From Shewanella cutis (GTDB lineage: Bacteria > Pseudomonadota > Gammaproteobacteria > Enterobacterales > Shewanellaceae): DNA of 64,000 nt. Under the pieces are notes generated by a model. It worked only from the letters and a program-made list of their open reading frames with translations. It was not told the DNA's origin and searched no databases. Location of the stretch: the NCBI RefSeq assembly GCF_022410515.1, contig NZ_JACSDI010000004.1:62001-126000 (forward strand), in the 5' to 3' direction. Shown piece after piece: positions 54,147 through 63,978 of this stretch. The first letter of the stretch is position 1; the number at the start of each line of letters is the position of its first letter. The position numbers and the translations under genes were made by a program.

Positions 54147-54188
54147 AATAAAAAAGACCTTGCCGGAAGGAGGAGAAGCAAGGCCTTT
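54147..54188 (-). terminator. Terminator of the prp operon
   Basis: On the minus strand GGCCTTGC pairs with GCAAGGTC (one G-U pair) and is followed by TTTTTTATTT. It begins 20 bp past the prpF stop. Confidence 0.85.
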
Positions 54189-54207
54189 GGTTGAACTCTA
54201 TATTGGT

Positions 54208-55398
54208 TTAAGGTTTCGGCACGCGAACAAAACCTTCCATCAGTACTCGAGCGCTGCGACTCATAATGGCTTTGACTACTGTCCATTCGCCATTTTCCTG
54301 TATTGCCTGTGCTCCAACGCGCAGCGTGCCAGAGGGATGACCAAACCGTACTGCTTCTTTCTCTCCACCACCTGCGGCGAGGTTAACTAATGTTCCGGGA
54401 ATCGCTGCGGCAGTGCCAATGGCAACTGCAGCGGTGCCCATCATTGCATGGTGCAGTTTGCCCATGGAAAGGGCGCGAACCAGAAGATCGATTTCCTCTG
54501 CCGCTACGGTTTTACCGCTGGATGACACATAGCTCTTCGGTTTAGCAACAAAGGCGATTTTTGGGGTATGTTGGCGGGCGGCGGCCTCATCAACATGCTT
54601 TATCAGTCCCATATGTAGAGCGCCGTAAGCACGGATGGTCTCAAATTTGGCAAGAGCAGCGTTATCGCTGTTGATATCGTCCTGCAGCTCTGTGCCTGTA
54701 TAACCCAAGTCTTCGGCATTGATAAAAATGGTCGGGATACCCGCGTTAATCATGGTGGCATTGAAGCCGCCAATGCCGGGCACTTCCAGTACATCCACTA
54801 AATTACCCGTGGGGAACATGCTTCCCCCTTCACCATCATCATCGGCGGGGTTGATAAATTCGATTTGGACTTCGGCGGCGGGGAAGGTCACGCCATCGAG
54901 CTCAAAATTGCCAGTCTCTTGCACCATGCCATCAGTAATCGGCACATGGGCAATAATGGTTTTTGCAATATTGGCTTGCCAAATACGCACGGTGCAGATA
55001 CCGTTTTGCGGGATGCGCGCAGCATCAATCAGCCCATTGCTGATGGCAAAGGCGCCGACGGCGGCGGTTAAGTTGCCACAGTTACCGCTCCAATCCACAA
55101 AGGGTTTGTCGATAGACACTTGGCCAAACAGATAGTCGACATCGTGGTCGGCTTGGCTGCTTTTAGACAGAATAACCGTCTTGCTGGTGCTGGAAGTTGC
55201 GCCGCCCATACCATCAATTTGTTTACCATAGGGGTCGGGGCTGCCAATGACGCGCAGCAGTAGTGCATCACGGGCTGGGCCGGATACTTGGGCTGCTTCG
55301 GGTAAATCATGCAGACGGAAAAATACCCCTTTGCTAGTGCCACCACGCATATAGGTTGCAGCCACTTTAATCTGGGGCGGGAAAAGTTTATTACTCAT
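54208..55398 (-). CDS. prpF: 2-methylaconitate cis-trans isomerase PrpF
   Basis: The 396-residue protein has the PrpF start ATYMRGGTSKGVFFRLHDLP and the DAP-epimerase-like two-domain fold, with GGATSSTSKTVIL near 66-78 and WSGNCGNLTAAVG (Cys about 107). It isomerises 2-methylaconitate so that the AcnD route can complete the 2-methylcitrate cycle. It is the last gene of the prp operon, 86 bp after acnD. Organisms with AcnD nearly always have PrpF. Confidence 0.93.
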   Translation of the reverse strand: MSNKLFPPQIKVAATYMRGGTSKGVFFRLHDLPEAAQVSGPARDALLLRVIGSPDPYGKQIDGMGGATSSTSKTVILSKSSQADHDVDYLFGQVSIDKPFVDWSGNCGNLTAAVGAFAISNGLIDAARIPQNGICTVRIWQANIAKTIIAHVPITDGMVQETGNFELDGVTFPAAEVQIEFINPADDDGEGGSMFPTGNLVDVLEVPGIGGFNATMINAGIPTIFINAEDLGYTGTELQDDINSDNAALAKFETIRAYGALHMGLIKHVDEAAARQHTPKIAFVAKPKSYVSSSGKTVAAEEIDLLVRALSMGKLHHAMMGTAAVAIGTAAAIPGTLVNLAAGGGEKEAVRFGHPSGTLRVGAQAIQENGEWTVVKAIMSRSARVLMEGFVRVPKP

Positions 55399-55484
55399 GC
55401 TATTAACTCCAAGGGGAATAGCGAAAAGGTACGTGTCGATATAGGCGGCAAGTTTGTCGGCATTGCCGCCTTTTAGCGCGAATC

Positions 55485-58088
55485 TTACTTCAGATTCGAC
55501 TCTAAAAAATCCTGCGCAAACCGTTGCAGTACGCCGCCAGCTTCATAGATTGATACTTCTTCGGCGGTATCTAAACGGCAAGTTACTGGCACTTCGACAC
55601 GCTCACCGTTTTTACGGGTGATGATAACGGTCAAATCTGCTCTTGGCGAGATATCACCATAAACATCAAACACTTCAGTACCATCGATGCCATAGGTGGC
55701 GCGATTCTCGCCCGCTTTGAACTCCAGTGGCAACACGCCCATACCGACTAAGTTAGTGCGGTGAATACGCTCGAAACCTTCGGCGACAATCGCCTCAACC
55801 CCCGCTAAACGCACACCTTTTGCCGCCCAGTCACGGGATGAGCCTTGGCCATAGTCGGCGCCGGCGATAATGATCAGCGGCTGCTTGCGATCCATATAGG
55901 TTTCAATGGCTTCCCACATGCGGGTGACTATGCCTTCTGGCTCGATACGTGCCAGTGAGCCTTGCTTAACTTTGCCATCGACTATCGCCATCTCGTTTTT
56001 GAGTTTAGGGTTGGCAAAGGTCGCGCGCTGGGCGGTTAAATGGTCGCCCCTGTGGGTCGCGTAGGAGTTAAAGTCTTCCTCTGGCAGGCCCATTTTGTGC
56101 AGGTATTCGCCCGCCGCGCTGTCCATCATAATCGCGTTTGAGGGCGATAAATGGTCGGTGGTGATGTTGTCGCCTAATACCGCGAGTGGGCGCATGCCCT
56201 TGAGGGTGCGCTCGCCCGCTAATGCGCCTTCCCAGTAAGGTGGGCGGCGGATATAGGTTGATTGTGGACGCCAGTCGTACAGCGGGCTGACCTTATCGCC
56301 GTAGTCGACGCTCAAATCAAACATGGGCTCGTAGACTTTGCGGAACTGCTCAGGCTTAACGCTTGTGGCAATCACGGCATCGATTTCAGCATCCGTTGGC
56401 CAAATATCGATTAAGCGCACTGGCTTGCCGTCTTTATCGAGGCCTAACACATCCTTCTCGATATCGAAACGAATGGTACCCGCAATCGCATAGGCCACCA
56501 CTAACGGTGGCGATGCGAGGAAAGCTTGTTTGGCGTAAGGGTGAATACGGCCGTCGAAGTTACGGTTACCGGATAATACGGCGGTGGCGTAAAGATCGCG
56601 CTCGATCACTTCCTGCTGGATAACCGGATCGAGGGCGCCGCTCATACCGTTACAGGTGGTGCAGGCAAAACCGACGATACCAAAGCCTAGAGACTCAAGC
56701 TCTGGCAGTAAATTGGCTTCTTCTAAATACAGTTGCACCGCTTTAGAGCCAGGGGCGAGTGAGGTTTTCACCCAAGGTTTACGACTTAAACCCTTGGCAT
56801 TGGCGTTACGTGCCAGCAGGCCTGCTGCAATCACGTTACGTGGGTTACTGGTGTTGGTGCAGCTTGTAATAGCCGCGATAATCACTGCACCATCTGGCAT
56901 TAACCCTGGCTCGTTTTCAACCACGCCACTGATGCCGCGCGCGGCCAGCTCTGAAGTTGGAACGCGAGCATGGGGGTTAGATGGGCCTGCAATGGTACGC
57001 ACAACCGATGACAGGTCAAAATGCAGGGTACGTGGGTACTCGGCCTGCTTGAGATCATCGCTCCATAAACCTGCGGTCTTGGCATAGGTTTCAACCAATT
57101 TAACTTGCTCATCGCTACGGCCCGTGAGGGTTAGGTAGTCTAGCGTTTGTTGGTCGATATAGAACATGGCGGCGGTGGCGCCAAATTCTGGCGTCATGTT
57201 AGAGATAGTCGCGCGATCCCCAAGGGTTAAGGCCTCAGCACCTTCACCGAAGAACTCAAGGTAAGAAGAAACCACTTTTTCCTTACGTAGGAATTCGGTC
57301 AGAGCCAGCACGATATCGGTTGCAGTGATACCCGGCTGAGGTTTGCCTGTTAGCTCAACGCCGATAATGTCGGGCAGACGCATATAGGAGGCGCGGCCTA
57401 ACATCACGCTTTCGGCTTCAAGCCCACCCACACCGATGGCGATAACGCCCAGCGCGTCCACATGGGGAGTATGGCTGTCGGTGCCGACTAGAGTATCTGG
57501 GAAGGCCACACCGTTGCGAGCATGGATCACGGGTGACATACGCTCTAGGTTAATCTGGTGCATGATGCCGTTACCCTGTGGGATCACATCGATGTTTTTA
57601 AAGGCTTTTTGCGTCCAGTTGATAAAGTGGAATCTGTCTTCGTTGCGTCTGTCTTCAATGGCGCGGTTTTTCGCAAAGGCGTCCTTATCGAAGCCGCCGT
57701 ATTCTACCGCCAGTGAGTGGTCAACAATTAGCTGAGTTGGCACAACGGGGTTAACCTGCGCTGGATCGCCACCCTTAGCGGCAATCGCATCACGCAGACC
57801 CGCAAGGTCAACCAGCGCGGTTTGCCCTAAAATATCGTGGCACACCACGCGGGCCGGGAACCATGGGAAATCCAGTTCCTGTTTTGATTCAATAATTTGT
57901 TTTAGTGAGTCTGTGAGTGCTTCTGGCTCGCAGCGACGCACTAAGTTTTCCGCTAACACGCGCGAGGTGTAAGGCAATTTCGCATAGGCGCCGAGGCTGA
58001 TGGTTTCAACGGCTTCGCGGGTATCGAAATAGTCGAGTGCTGTGCCGGGTAAAGGCTTGCGATATTGGGTGTTCATAACAGTGCTCAT
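55485..58088 (-). CDS. acnD: 2-methylcitrate dehydratase AcnD (Fe-S dependent)
   Basis: The 867-residue aconitase-family enzyme has the three cluster cysteines in ITSCTNTSNP and GFACTTCNGMSG (about residues 420-500), and a C-terminal swivel domain with AGADYGQGSSRDWAAKG. It dehydrates 2-methylcitrate in propionate breakdown and replaces PrpD. ATG 58088 is chosen; the reading frame extends to 58130, and another ATG lies at 58076. It lies between prpC and prpF in one operon. Confidence 0.93.
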   Translation of the reverse strand: MSTVMNTQYRKPLPGTALDYFDTREAVETISLGAYAKLPYTSRVLAENLVRRCEPEALTDSLKQIIESKQELDFPWFPARVVCHDILGQTALVDLAGLRDAIAAKGGDPAQVNPVVPTQLIVDHSLAVEYGGFDKDAFAKNRAIEDRRNEDRFHFINWTQKAFKNIDVIPQGNGIMHQINLERMSPVIHARNGVAFPDTLVGTDSHTPHVDALGVIAIGVGGLEAESVMLGRASYMRLPDIIGVELTGKPQPGITATDIVLALTEFLRKEKVVSSYLEFFGEGAEALTLGDRATISNMTPEFGATAAMFYIDQQTLDYLTLTGRSDEQVKLVETYAKTAGLWSDDLKQAEYPRTLHFDLSSVVRTIAGPSNPHARVPTSELAARGISGVVENEPGLMPDGAVIIAAITSCTNTSNPRNVIAAGLLARNANAKGLSRKPWVKTSLAPGSKAVQLYLEEANLLPELESLGFGIVGFACTTCNGMSGALDPVIQQEVIERDLYATAVLSGNRNFDGRIHPYAKQAFLASPPLVVAYAIAGTIRFDIEKDVLGLDKDGKPVRLIDIWPTDAEIDAVIATSVKPEQFRKVYEPMFDLSVDYGDKVSPLYDWRPQSTYIRRPPYWEGALAGERTLKGMRPLAVLGDNITTDHLSPSNAIMMDSAAGEYLHKMGLPEEDFNSYATHRGDHLTAQRATFANPKLKNEMAIVDGKVKQGSLARIEPEGIVTRMWEAIETYMDRKQPLIIIAGADYGQGSSRDWAAKGVRLAGVEAIVAEGFERIHRTNLVGMGVLPLEFKAGENRATYGIDGTEVFDVYGDISPRADLTVIITRKNGERVEVPVTCRLDTAEEVSIYEAGGVLQRFAQDFLESNLK

Positions 58089-58168
58089 AACATCATCCAT
58101 TTCGGAAAATGAAGTCGGCGCGAGACGCACATTGAGTGAAGTCTCGCGCTAAGTGTGGTCAGTTTTGC

Positions 58169-59296
58169 TTAACGGTTGGCAATGGGTACCACTTTGCGTG
58201 GTGATACACCCACATAATCGGCACTTGGACGAATAATGCGGTTGTTTGAACGCTGCTCCATCACGTGCGCCGTCCAACCTGTTACCCGTGAGCAAACGAA
58301 GATTGGGGTAAACAATTTGGTTGGAATGCCCATGAAGTGATAGGCGCTGGCGTGGAAGAAGTCGGCGTTACAGAAGAGTTTTTTCTGTTCCCACATCAGG
58401 GCTTCACAGGCGACCGATACGCGGTAGAGGCGATCATCGCCATAATCTGCGGCCAGTTTTTCAGACCATTCTTTGATGATGGCGTTACGAGGATCTGAAT
58501 CACGGTAGATAGCGTGACCAAAGCCCATGATCTTCTCTTTACGCTCGAGTTTACCCATGAGTACGTCGCGGGCATCGGCTTCGTCTTTCATATCTTGGAT
58601 CAGTTCCATCGCCGCTTCGTTGGCACCGCCATGCAGCGGGCCGCGTAGTGAGCCGATAGCGCCAGTGACGCATGAATGCATGTCAGATAACGTCGATGCA
58701 CACACACGGGCGGTAAAGGTTGAAGCGTTAAACTCATGCTCTGCATACAGAATTAACGAAACGTCCATTACCTTAGCGTGCAGCGCCGATGGGGCTTTGC
58801 CGTGTAGCAGGTGTAAGAAATGGGCGCCGATTTGCTCGTCAGTGGTTTCGGTGTCGATGCGTACGCCATCGTGGCTAAAGCGATACCAGTAGCAGATAAT
58901 CGATGGGAAGGCCGCCAGCAAACGGTCGGCAATTTCGCTTTGCTCGCTAAAGCTGTGCTCAGCTTCAAGGTTACCCAGCATAGAGCAACCGGTACGCATC
59001 ACATCCATTGGATGAGCGTCGGCTGGAATGCGCTCTAACACTTCTTTTAATGCCTGTGGCAGGCCGCGCATGCCTTTGAGTTTGGTTTTATAGGACTCGA
59101 GTTGTGCAGTGGTGGGCAGTTCACCGTAGAGGATGAGGTAAGCGACTTCTTCAAAGGTGGCGTTTTCGGCCAGATCCTTCACATCGTAACCGCGGTAAGT
59201 TAGGCCGCTGCCCGATACACCTACAGTACTTAATGCGGTCTCACCCGCGCTTTGGCCACGTAATCCTGCACCAGTTAATTTTTTTGCGTCTGACAT
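58169..59296 (-). CDS. prpC: 2-methylcitrate synthase
   Basis: The 375-residue citrate-synthase-family protein has GLRGQSAGETALSTVG at the N-terminus and the catalytic segments SLRGPLHGGANEAAM (His about 218), GFGHAIYRDSDPRN (His about 258) and an Asp near 310. It condenses propionyl-CoA with oxaloacetate. The operon context with prpB and acnD favours methylcitrate over citrate synthase. About 230 bp separate it from prpB upstream. Confidence 0.93.
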   Translation of the reverse strand: MSDAKKLTGAGLRGQSAGETALSTVGVSGSGLTYRGYDVKDLAENATFEEVAYLILYGELPTTAQLESYKTKLKGMRGLPQALKEVLERIPADAHPMDVMRTGCSMLGNLEAEHSFSEQSEIADRLLAAFPSIICYWYRFSHDGVRIDTETTDEQIGAHFLHLLHGKAPSALHAKVMDVSLILYAEHEFNASTFTARVCASTLSDMHSCVTGAIGSLRGPLHGGANEAAMELIQDMKDEADARDVLMGKLERKEKIMGFGHAIYRDSDPRNAIIKEWSEKLAADYGDDRLYRVSVACEALMWEQKKLFCNADFFHASAYHFMGIPTKLFTPIFVCSRVTGWTAHVMEQRSNNRIIRPSADYVGVSPRKVVPIANR

Positions 59297-59529
59297 AATC
59301 CTTCCCTTCCGTTAACGCTATGGTTATTGCAGACAAGCTCAATATCGCCGTCTACTTTTTTGGTTAAAGCTGCATAATGTTTGCTAAATACAATGTTTTA
59401 GCCTTATGTAGGGTTGCAGCGTGTCGGTGATGAATAAGCCGTTATTTGAGGTCACAGCTTATGCATCTGGGTATCAGTAACAACGCGAAGCCTAAGCTTC
59501 TACTGACGTCCATGGTCTGTACTTATCTT

Positions 59530-60408
59530 TTACTTATCTTGGCTAAACAGTTGGTCTAACTTGTCTTCAAAGGCGTGGTAGCCCAAGTACTTATACAGAT
59601 CCGTACGGGTCTGCATAGTGTCTAAGACATTGCGTTGATGACCATCATTAATCAACGCTTGCATCACTTTCAGCGCGGCTTGGTTGGCAGCGCGGAAAGT
59701 GCCGAGTGGGTAAAGCACCATGTCGGCACCCGCTTCGGCAAGTTCTTCTTTGTTGAATAATTGGGTTTGGCCAAATTCGGTCATGTTCGCTAGGATCGGC
59801 GCCTTAACCTGGGCCTTGAAGTGACGGTATTGGTCGAGCTCAGTTAAGGCTTCGGCGAATATCATGTCGGCACCGGCGGCTATATAGGCTTTTGCACGTT
59901 CGATACCCGCTTCTAAGCCTTCAACGGCAACCGCATCGGTACGCGCCATGATCACAAAGTTAGGATCAGTGCGGGCATCAACGGCGGCCTTGATACGGTC
60001 AACCATTTCCTCGGTACTGACGACCGCTTTGTTGGGTCTGTGGCCACAACGCTTTTGCGACACTTGGTCTTCCATGTGCACCGCGGCAACACCGATTTTC
60101 TCAAATTCTTTAATGGTGCGGGCGATGTTGAAGGCGCCGCCCCAGCCTGTGTCGATATCGACCAGCAGTGGCAGTTTGGTTGCTGAAGTAATACGACCTG
60201 CATCGATCAGCACATCATTCATCGAGGTCATGCCTAAATCCGGTAAACCGTAGGAAGCGTTCGCGACGCCTGCGCCCGACAGATACAGGGCTTGGAAACC
60301 GGTTTGCTCCGCCATCAAGGCGAAATACGCATTGGTGGTGCCAACGATTTGTAAGGGTTTTGAGTTAGCAAGAGCTTGGCGAAAACGTAATCCTGCGCTT
60401 TGGGTCAT
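59530..60408 (-). CDS. prpB: 2-methylisocitrate lyase
   Basis: The 292-residue isocitrate-lyase-family enzyme has [19 protein letters not shown] near 80-98 and the catalytic KRCGHRPNK near 117-125. It cleaves 2-methylisocitrate to pyruvate and succinate, the last step of the cycle. ATG 60408 has AAGGA 7 nt upstream and is preferred over the TTG at 60426. It is the first enzyme gene after the GntR regulator. Confidence 0.93.
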   Translation of the reverse strand: MTQSAGLRFRQALANSKPLQIVGTTNAYFALMAEQTGFQALYLSGAGVANASYGLPDLGMTSMNDVLIDAGRITSATKLPLLVDIDTGWGGAFNIARTIKEFEKIGVAAVHMEDQVSQKRCGHRPNKAVVSTEEMVDRIKAAVDARTDPNFVIMARTDAVAVEGLEAGIERAKAYIAAGADMIFAEALTELDQYRHFKAQVKAPILANMTEFGQTQLFNKEELAEAGADMVLYPLGTFRAANQAALKVMQALINDGHQRNVLDTMQTRTDLYKYLGYHAFEDKLDQLFSQDK

Positions 60409-60472
60409 GGTCTTGTCCTTATCCAATTAAAAAGTACTGAATGATCAGTATTCGATGCTTATGGGCTGCGAC

Positions 60473-61270
60473 TTAGCTGATATTGGCTAAGGTTTCTTTC
60501 GCGGCGGCGTTAGCTTGTAATTCAATCAAGCGTAATTCGGTATTTTTACGGCCTTGCTCAATATGGCGGCGCATCAACAGGCTAGCGAGTTCACCATCGC
60601 GCTGGGCAATGGCTTCGACTATGCGTCTGTGTTCGGCAATGGCTTTTACTGGGCGGTTCTTATTGGTGCATTGATAGCGATACATCCGCAGCAGATGATA
60701 GAGCCCGCCAATTAAGGTTTCTTGCAGATGCTTATTGCCGCTGGCTTGAATGATTTGGTAGTGGAAATCGACATCACCTTCCTCTTGGAAATAGGTATCG
60801 CCATTGGCCAGCGCGGTTTCTTGCACCGCGAGTAAGTCTTGCAGTTTCGCAAGCTGTTCTGGAGTAATACGGCTGGCGGCGAGTTCGCAGGCCATGCCTT
60901 CTAGCACGCTACGTAATTGATATAAATCGTTTAACTCGCTCACTGTGAGTTGAGCGACACGGGCACCGACATGGGGCGCTCGGACTACGAGGCGTTGTCT
61001 TTCTAAGGTTTGCAGCGCCTCACGGGTCGGGCCGCGGCTGATGCCGTATTTTTCGGCGAGGGCTTGCTCGTTGATCTTACTGCCCGCAGGCAGTTCGCCT
61101 TTGATGATGCTGGTTTGTATTTGCACCAAAATTTGATCGGCTAAGGTGGTCGACGATTTTTCGCTGGCGAGGGATTTCACCTTATTCGTTGGGCTCGTCG
61201 CGGCATGAGCCACTGAGCTTTGGGTGTCATCTGTGGGGAATATGGTCTCTTGCTTCAACATACTGCGCAT
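60473..61270 (-). CDS. GntR-family (FCD) regulator of the prp operon
   Basis: The protein of about 265 residues has a winged helix-turn-helix (about 45-110: GSKINEQALAEKYGISRGPT, then REALQTLERQRLVVRAPHVG) and an all-helical FCD ligand domain (about 125-245). Its linkage to prpB, prpC, acnD and prpF suggests it senses a propionate-derived metabolite and represses the operon, replacing the sigma54 activator PrpR of enterobacteria. The N-terminal start is uncertain (61270, 61261 or GTG 61273). Palindromes upstream are likely operators. Confidence 0.88.
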   Translation of the reverse strand: MRSMLKQETIFPTDDTQSSVAHAATSPTNKVKSLASEKSSTTLADQILVQIQTSIIKGELPAGSKINEQALAEKYGISRGPTREALQTLERQRLVVRAPHVGARVAQLTVSELNDLYQLRSVLEGMACELAASRITPEQLAKLQDLLAVQETALANGDTYFQEEGDVDFHYQIIQASGNKHLQETLIGGLYHLLRMYRYQCTNKNRPVKAIAEHRRIVEAIAQRDGELASLLMRRHIEQGRKNTELRLIELQANAAAKETLANIS

Positions 61271-61287
61271 CACTCGTTGATTGCTGG

Positions 61288-61299
61288 ATTGTCGACAAT
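61288..61299. promoter_or_regulatory. GntR operator candidate 1
   Basis: ATTGTCGACAAT is a perfect 12-bp palindrome, 18 bp upstream of the gntR start. Confidence 0.7.
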
Positions 61300-61326
61300 G
61301 AGTAAAAAATAGTCCCGTTAAATGCC

Positions 61327-61338
61327 ATTGTCAACAAT
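61327..61338. promoter_or_regulatory. GntR operator candidate 2
   Basis: ATTGTCAACAAT differs from site 1 at one position and lies 39 bp from it. Confidence 0.65.
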
Positions 61339-61458
61339 ATGTTTACTTAGACGTAAGTCTATATTTCTGCTGCTTTAGGTTTTAATTGCTGTATTTGTTG
61401 ATTATTTTGTGTTTTATTTGATTTTTATAATTTTATCTTCTCTATTTTTCAATTGGTA

Positions 61459-61470
61459 ATTGTCGACAAT
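61459..61470. promoter_or_regulatory. GntR operator candidate 3
   Basis: ATTGTCGACAAT occurs again, within the 14-bp palindrome AATTGTCGACAATT (61458-61471). It is nearer the divergent DUF523 gene, which might also be controlled. Confidence 0.65.
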
Positions 61471-61593
61471 TTTGGTGTTGAGTGATGTCAGATGGTGCGA
61501 TCAAGCACAGCTTTTACCCCATTGCGACTTATTGAGTACAATGCAGAGGAATTATTGGTCGGCACTCACAGGGTGAAGGTATAGAGGGGCAAG

Positions 61594-62058
61594 ATGGAGA
61601 AAATCCTCATTAGCAGTTGTTTGCTCGGGCAGACGGTACGTTATGACGGCGGTCATAATCTGCGGCAAGACGAGTGGATGCTGCGATGGCAACGAGAAGG
61701 TCGTATCGTGGCGTTTTGTCCTGAATGCGCGGGCGGATTACCCACACCAAGGCCTGCGGCCGAGCGTGTTGGCGATCTAGTGCTAACAGCGCAGGGTGAA
61801 GATGTAACGGCGGCTTTTAGGTTGGGAGCACAAAAGGCGCTTACTTTGGTTCAGGAGCAAGGCATTAAGGTGGCGATTTTAAAGGCGCGTAGTCCTTCCT
61901 GTGGCAATCAGCAGATTTATGATGGTAGTTTCAGTAAACGTTTAATCGCAGGGCGGGGGATGGCAGCCGAACTTCTACTGGCGGCAGGTATTAGTGTGTT
62001 TAATGAAACGGAATTAGCAGAAGCGGCAATGAGGCTGGCACAGCTAGAAGTGGAATAA
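61594..62058 (+). CDS. DUF523 protein
   Basis: The 154-residue protein has the family blocks MEKILISSCLLGQTVRYDGG at the start, CPECAGGLPTPRPAAE (about 48-63) and KARSPSCGNQQIYDGSF (about 91-107). The conserved cysteines suggest a metal or redox role. Function is not established. It starts at ATG 61594 after GAGGGGC. Confidence 0.88.
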   Translation: MEKILISSCLLGQTVRYDGGHNLRQDEWMLRWQREGRIVAFCPECAGGLPTPRPAAERVGDLVLTAQGEDVTAAFRLGAQKALTLVQEQGIKVAILKARSPSCGNQQIYDGSFSKRLIAGRGMAAELLLAAGISVFNETELAEAAMRLAQLEVE

Positions 62059-62083
62059 GCGGGCTAGGTAAGCCTAACCCGCT
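62058..62083. repeat. Hairpin at the end of the DUF523 gene
   Basis: AGCGGGCTAGG pairs with CCTAACCCGCT with one mismatch and a 4-nt loop. It touches the stop codon. There is no T-run, so its terminator activity is unsure. Confidence 0.45.
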
Positions 62084-62126
62084 ATCGACTCACTTACGTT
62101 AGTGAAGCTGTATTCGTTAATCTGTA

Positions 62127-63068
62127 TTAGTGAAGCTGTGTGTGGGTGCTGGTGGCACTATCCGTTAGCTGCTGATGTTGCTGCAAGAGTGCAGCAATTT
62201 GATCATCTTTCTCGGCCCAAACTTGGTTTAACCAACGTTGGAACTCGACGCGATATTCCGATTCTGAAAAGTAGCGACTGGCATCGACCTGTGGTACTGG
62301 CAGAGCGCGCACGCGAACGATAATTTTGCGTACTTTGCCGTTCATTACCCCAAATAACACATCGTCTGGCGCATCGGGGTACACTAACGTCACATCCAGT
62401 AGGTTGGTAAATTGCTCACCCATGGCGGAAAGTGTAAAGGCAATACCACCTGCTTTAGGCCGAAGTAAATGACGGTAAGGCGAACCCTGGCGCTGGCGTT
62501 TATCTTCGGTAAAGCGGCTGCCCTCAACATAGTTGATAATTGATGTGGGCATGTTTTTAAACTTTTCGCAGGCTCGGCGAGTAGTGGCTAAATCTTTACC
62601 CTTAAGTTTTGGATTTTTCTTGAGTTTTGCCGGGCTGGTTCTGTCCATAAAAGGCATGTCGAGCGCCCAGCAACCTAGGCCCATAATGGGGACATAGATC
62701 AGCTCTTTTTTGAGGAAGAATTTCAACATGGGGATATGGTTACGCAGCAGGTAAGTCTGCGCAGCAATATCAAAGCCACTGAGGTGGTTACTGATCAGCA
62801 AGTACCAACTGTTTTGATTCAGTGATTCAAGTCCTTCAACATCCCATTCGATTTTGGCAATCAAATACAAAATGCCGCCATTGCAGGTTGCCCACCCCCA
62901 CATAAACCGGTTCATTAACGCCGTGACGGCATTACGCGCGCTTTGAACCGGCATCAACATTTTCACCAAACCACCGAGGCAGACCAAACTTCCCCAAAGG
63001 GCAGTATTAATGATCAGCAAGCTCAGACTGAGAATAAACAGTACTGGACTGGGGAGGAAATTCAACAT
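62127..63068 (-). CDS. LPLAT acyltransferase (YihG-like), downstream copy
   Basis: The 313-residue membrane protein has an N-terminal membrane segment (about 5-35), the acyltransferase motif NHLSGFDI (about 92-99, the NHxxxxD box) and the glycerol-3-phosphate-binding block VEGSRFTEDK (about 181-190). It resembles YihG-type lysophosphatidic acid acyltransferases, which set fatty acid composition at the sn-2 position. It is 7 bp downstream of a closely related gene, an apparent tandem duplication. Confidence 0.85.
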   Translation of the reverse strand: MLNFLPSPVLFILSLSLLIINTALWGSLVCLGGLVKMLMPVQSARNAVTALMNRFMWGWATCNGGILYLIAKIEWDVEGLESLNQNSWYLLISNHLSGFDIAAQTYLLRNHIPMLKFFLKKELIYVPIMGLGCWALDMPFMDRTSPAKLKKNPKLKGKDLATTRRACEKFKNMPTSIINYVEGSRFTEDKRQRQGSPYRHLLRPKAGGIAFTLSAMGEQFTNLLDVTLVYPDAPDDVLFGVMNGKVRKIIVRVRALPVPQVDASRYFSESEYRVEFQRWLNQVWAEKDDQIAALLQQHQQLTDSATSTHTQLH

Positions 63069-63075
63069 AGGAGCG

Positions 63076-63978
63076 TTACCTTACTTCTTTGTCTGCTTGG
63101 CTAGCGAGTTGGCTAATCACTTGATCTTTAGCGAGCCAAAGTTCGTTCAATTGTTCTTGGAAGCTAATTTTAAAATCGCGATCATTGATATAATCGCCAC
63201 GCATATCCGGCGAAATATCCGTCACTGTTATGTGTACTTTAACCTTTGGCAGCTTGCCTGTCAGGTAGTCCCAATAGCTTGGAACGCTATCTGGGTAGTA
63301 GATCGTGACATCCACTAATTTGTGGATTTGCTCTCCCATGGCCGATAGCGCAAAGGCCATACCGCCCGCTTTAGGTTTTAACAGATGCTGGAACTGTGAG
63401 TTTTGCTTTGTATGTTTGGCCTTGGTAAAGCGTGTTCCTTCGACAAAGTTCATCACGCTCACGGGCTTAGTTTTAAACTTTGCGCAGGCTTTACGGGTGA
63501 TTTCGATATCCTTGCCTTTGAGTTTCGGATTCTTTTTGAGCTGTGCCGTGCTATAGCGGCGCATAAAGGGGAAATCTAATGCCCACCATGCTAGCCCTAA
63601 CACGGGCACATAAATCAGTTCTTGTTTCAGGAAGAATTTCAAAAATGGGATACGGCGATTAAATACGCGCTGCAGGATCAAAATATCCACCCAAGATTGA
63701 TGATTCGCAATCACCATATACCATTCTTTGGTGGAGAATTGGGTCTCGCCCGACAGCTCAATGTGCACTGGGTGCAGCACACGTTCAATCACCCCATTGA
63801 CGCTTATCCAGGCGCTGGCGCAAAAGTCGAGAAAATAGCTTGTCGCCGTTCTTAGCACAGGCAAAGGAATAAGCTTAATCAAGCTACCCAGAACAATGGG
63901 CACAACCCAAAACAGCGTATTCACGACATAGCCTAAAAACGCTATGCACCCTTTTAATTGTGAAAACAAGGTCCCCAT
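63076..63978 (-). CDS. LPLAT acyltransferase (YihG-like), upstream copy
   Basis: The 300-residue paralogue of the next gene has an N-terminal membrane helix (about 10-35), NHQSWVDI (about 91-98) and VEGTRFTKAK (about 180-189). Both catalytic His and Asp are present. The two proteins align over their full length with conserved stretches such as FFLKKELIYVPIMG against FFLKQELIYVPVLG. They probably have different acyl preferences. The start at 63978 has GGGGGCAC upstream on the minus strand. Confidence 0.85.
   Translation of the reverse strand: MGTLFSQLKGCIAFLGYVVNTLFWVVPIVLGSLIKLIPLPVLRTATSYFLDFCASAWISVNGVIERVLHPVHIELSGETQFSTKEWYMVIANHQSWVDILILQRVFNRRIPFLKFFLKQELIYVPVLGLAWWALDFPFMRRYSTAQLKKNPKLKGKDIEITRKACAKFKTKPVSVMNFVEGTRFTKAKHTKQNSQFQHLLKPKAGGMAFALSAMGEQIHKLVDVTIYYPDSVPSYWDYLTGKLPKVKVHITVTDISPDMRGDYINDRDFKISFQEQLNELWLAKDQVISQLASQADKEVR

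Larger units (their letters stand above)
61271..61593. other. Divergent regulatory region between gntR and the DUF523 gene
   Basis: This 323-bp AT-rich region, apart from the three palindromes listed, contains no gene. The section 61,380-61,450 is the most AT-rich and probably holds promoter elements that I could not assign. Confidence 0.6.
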
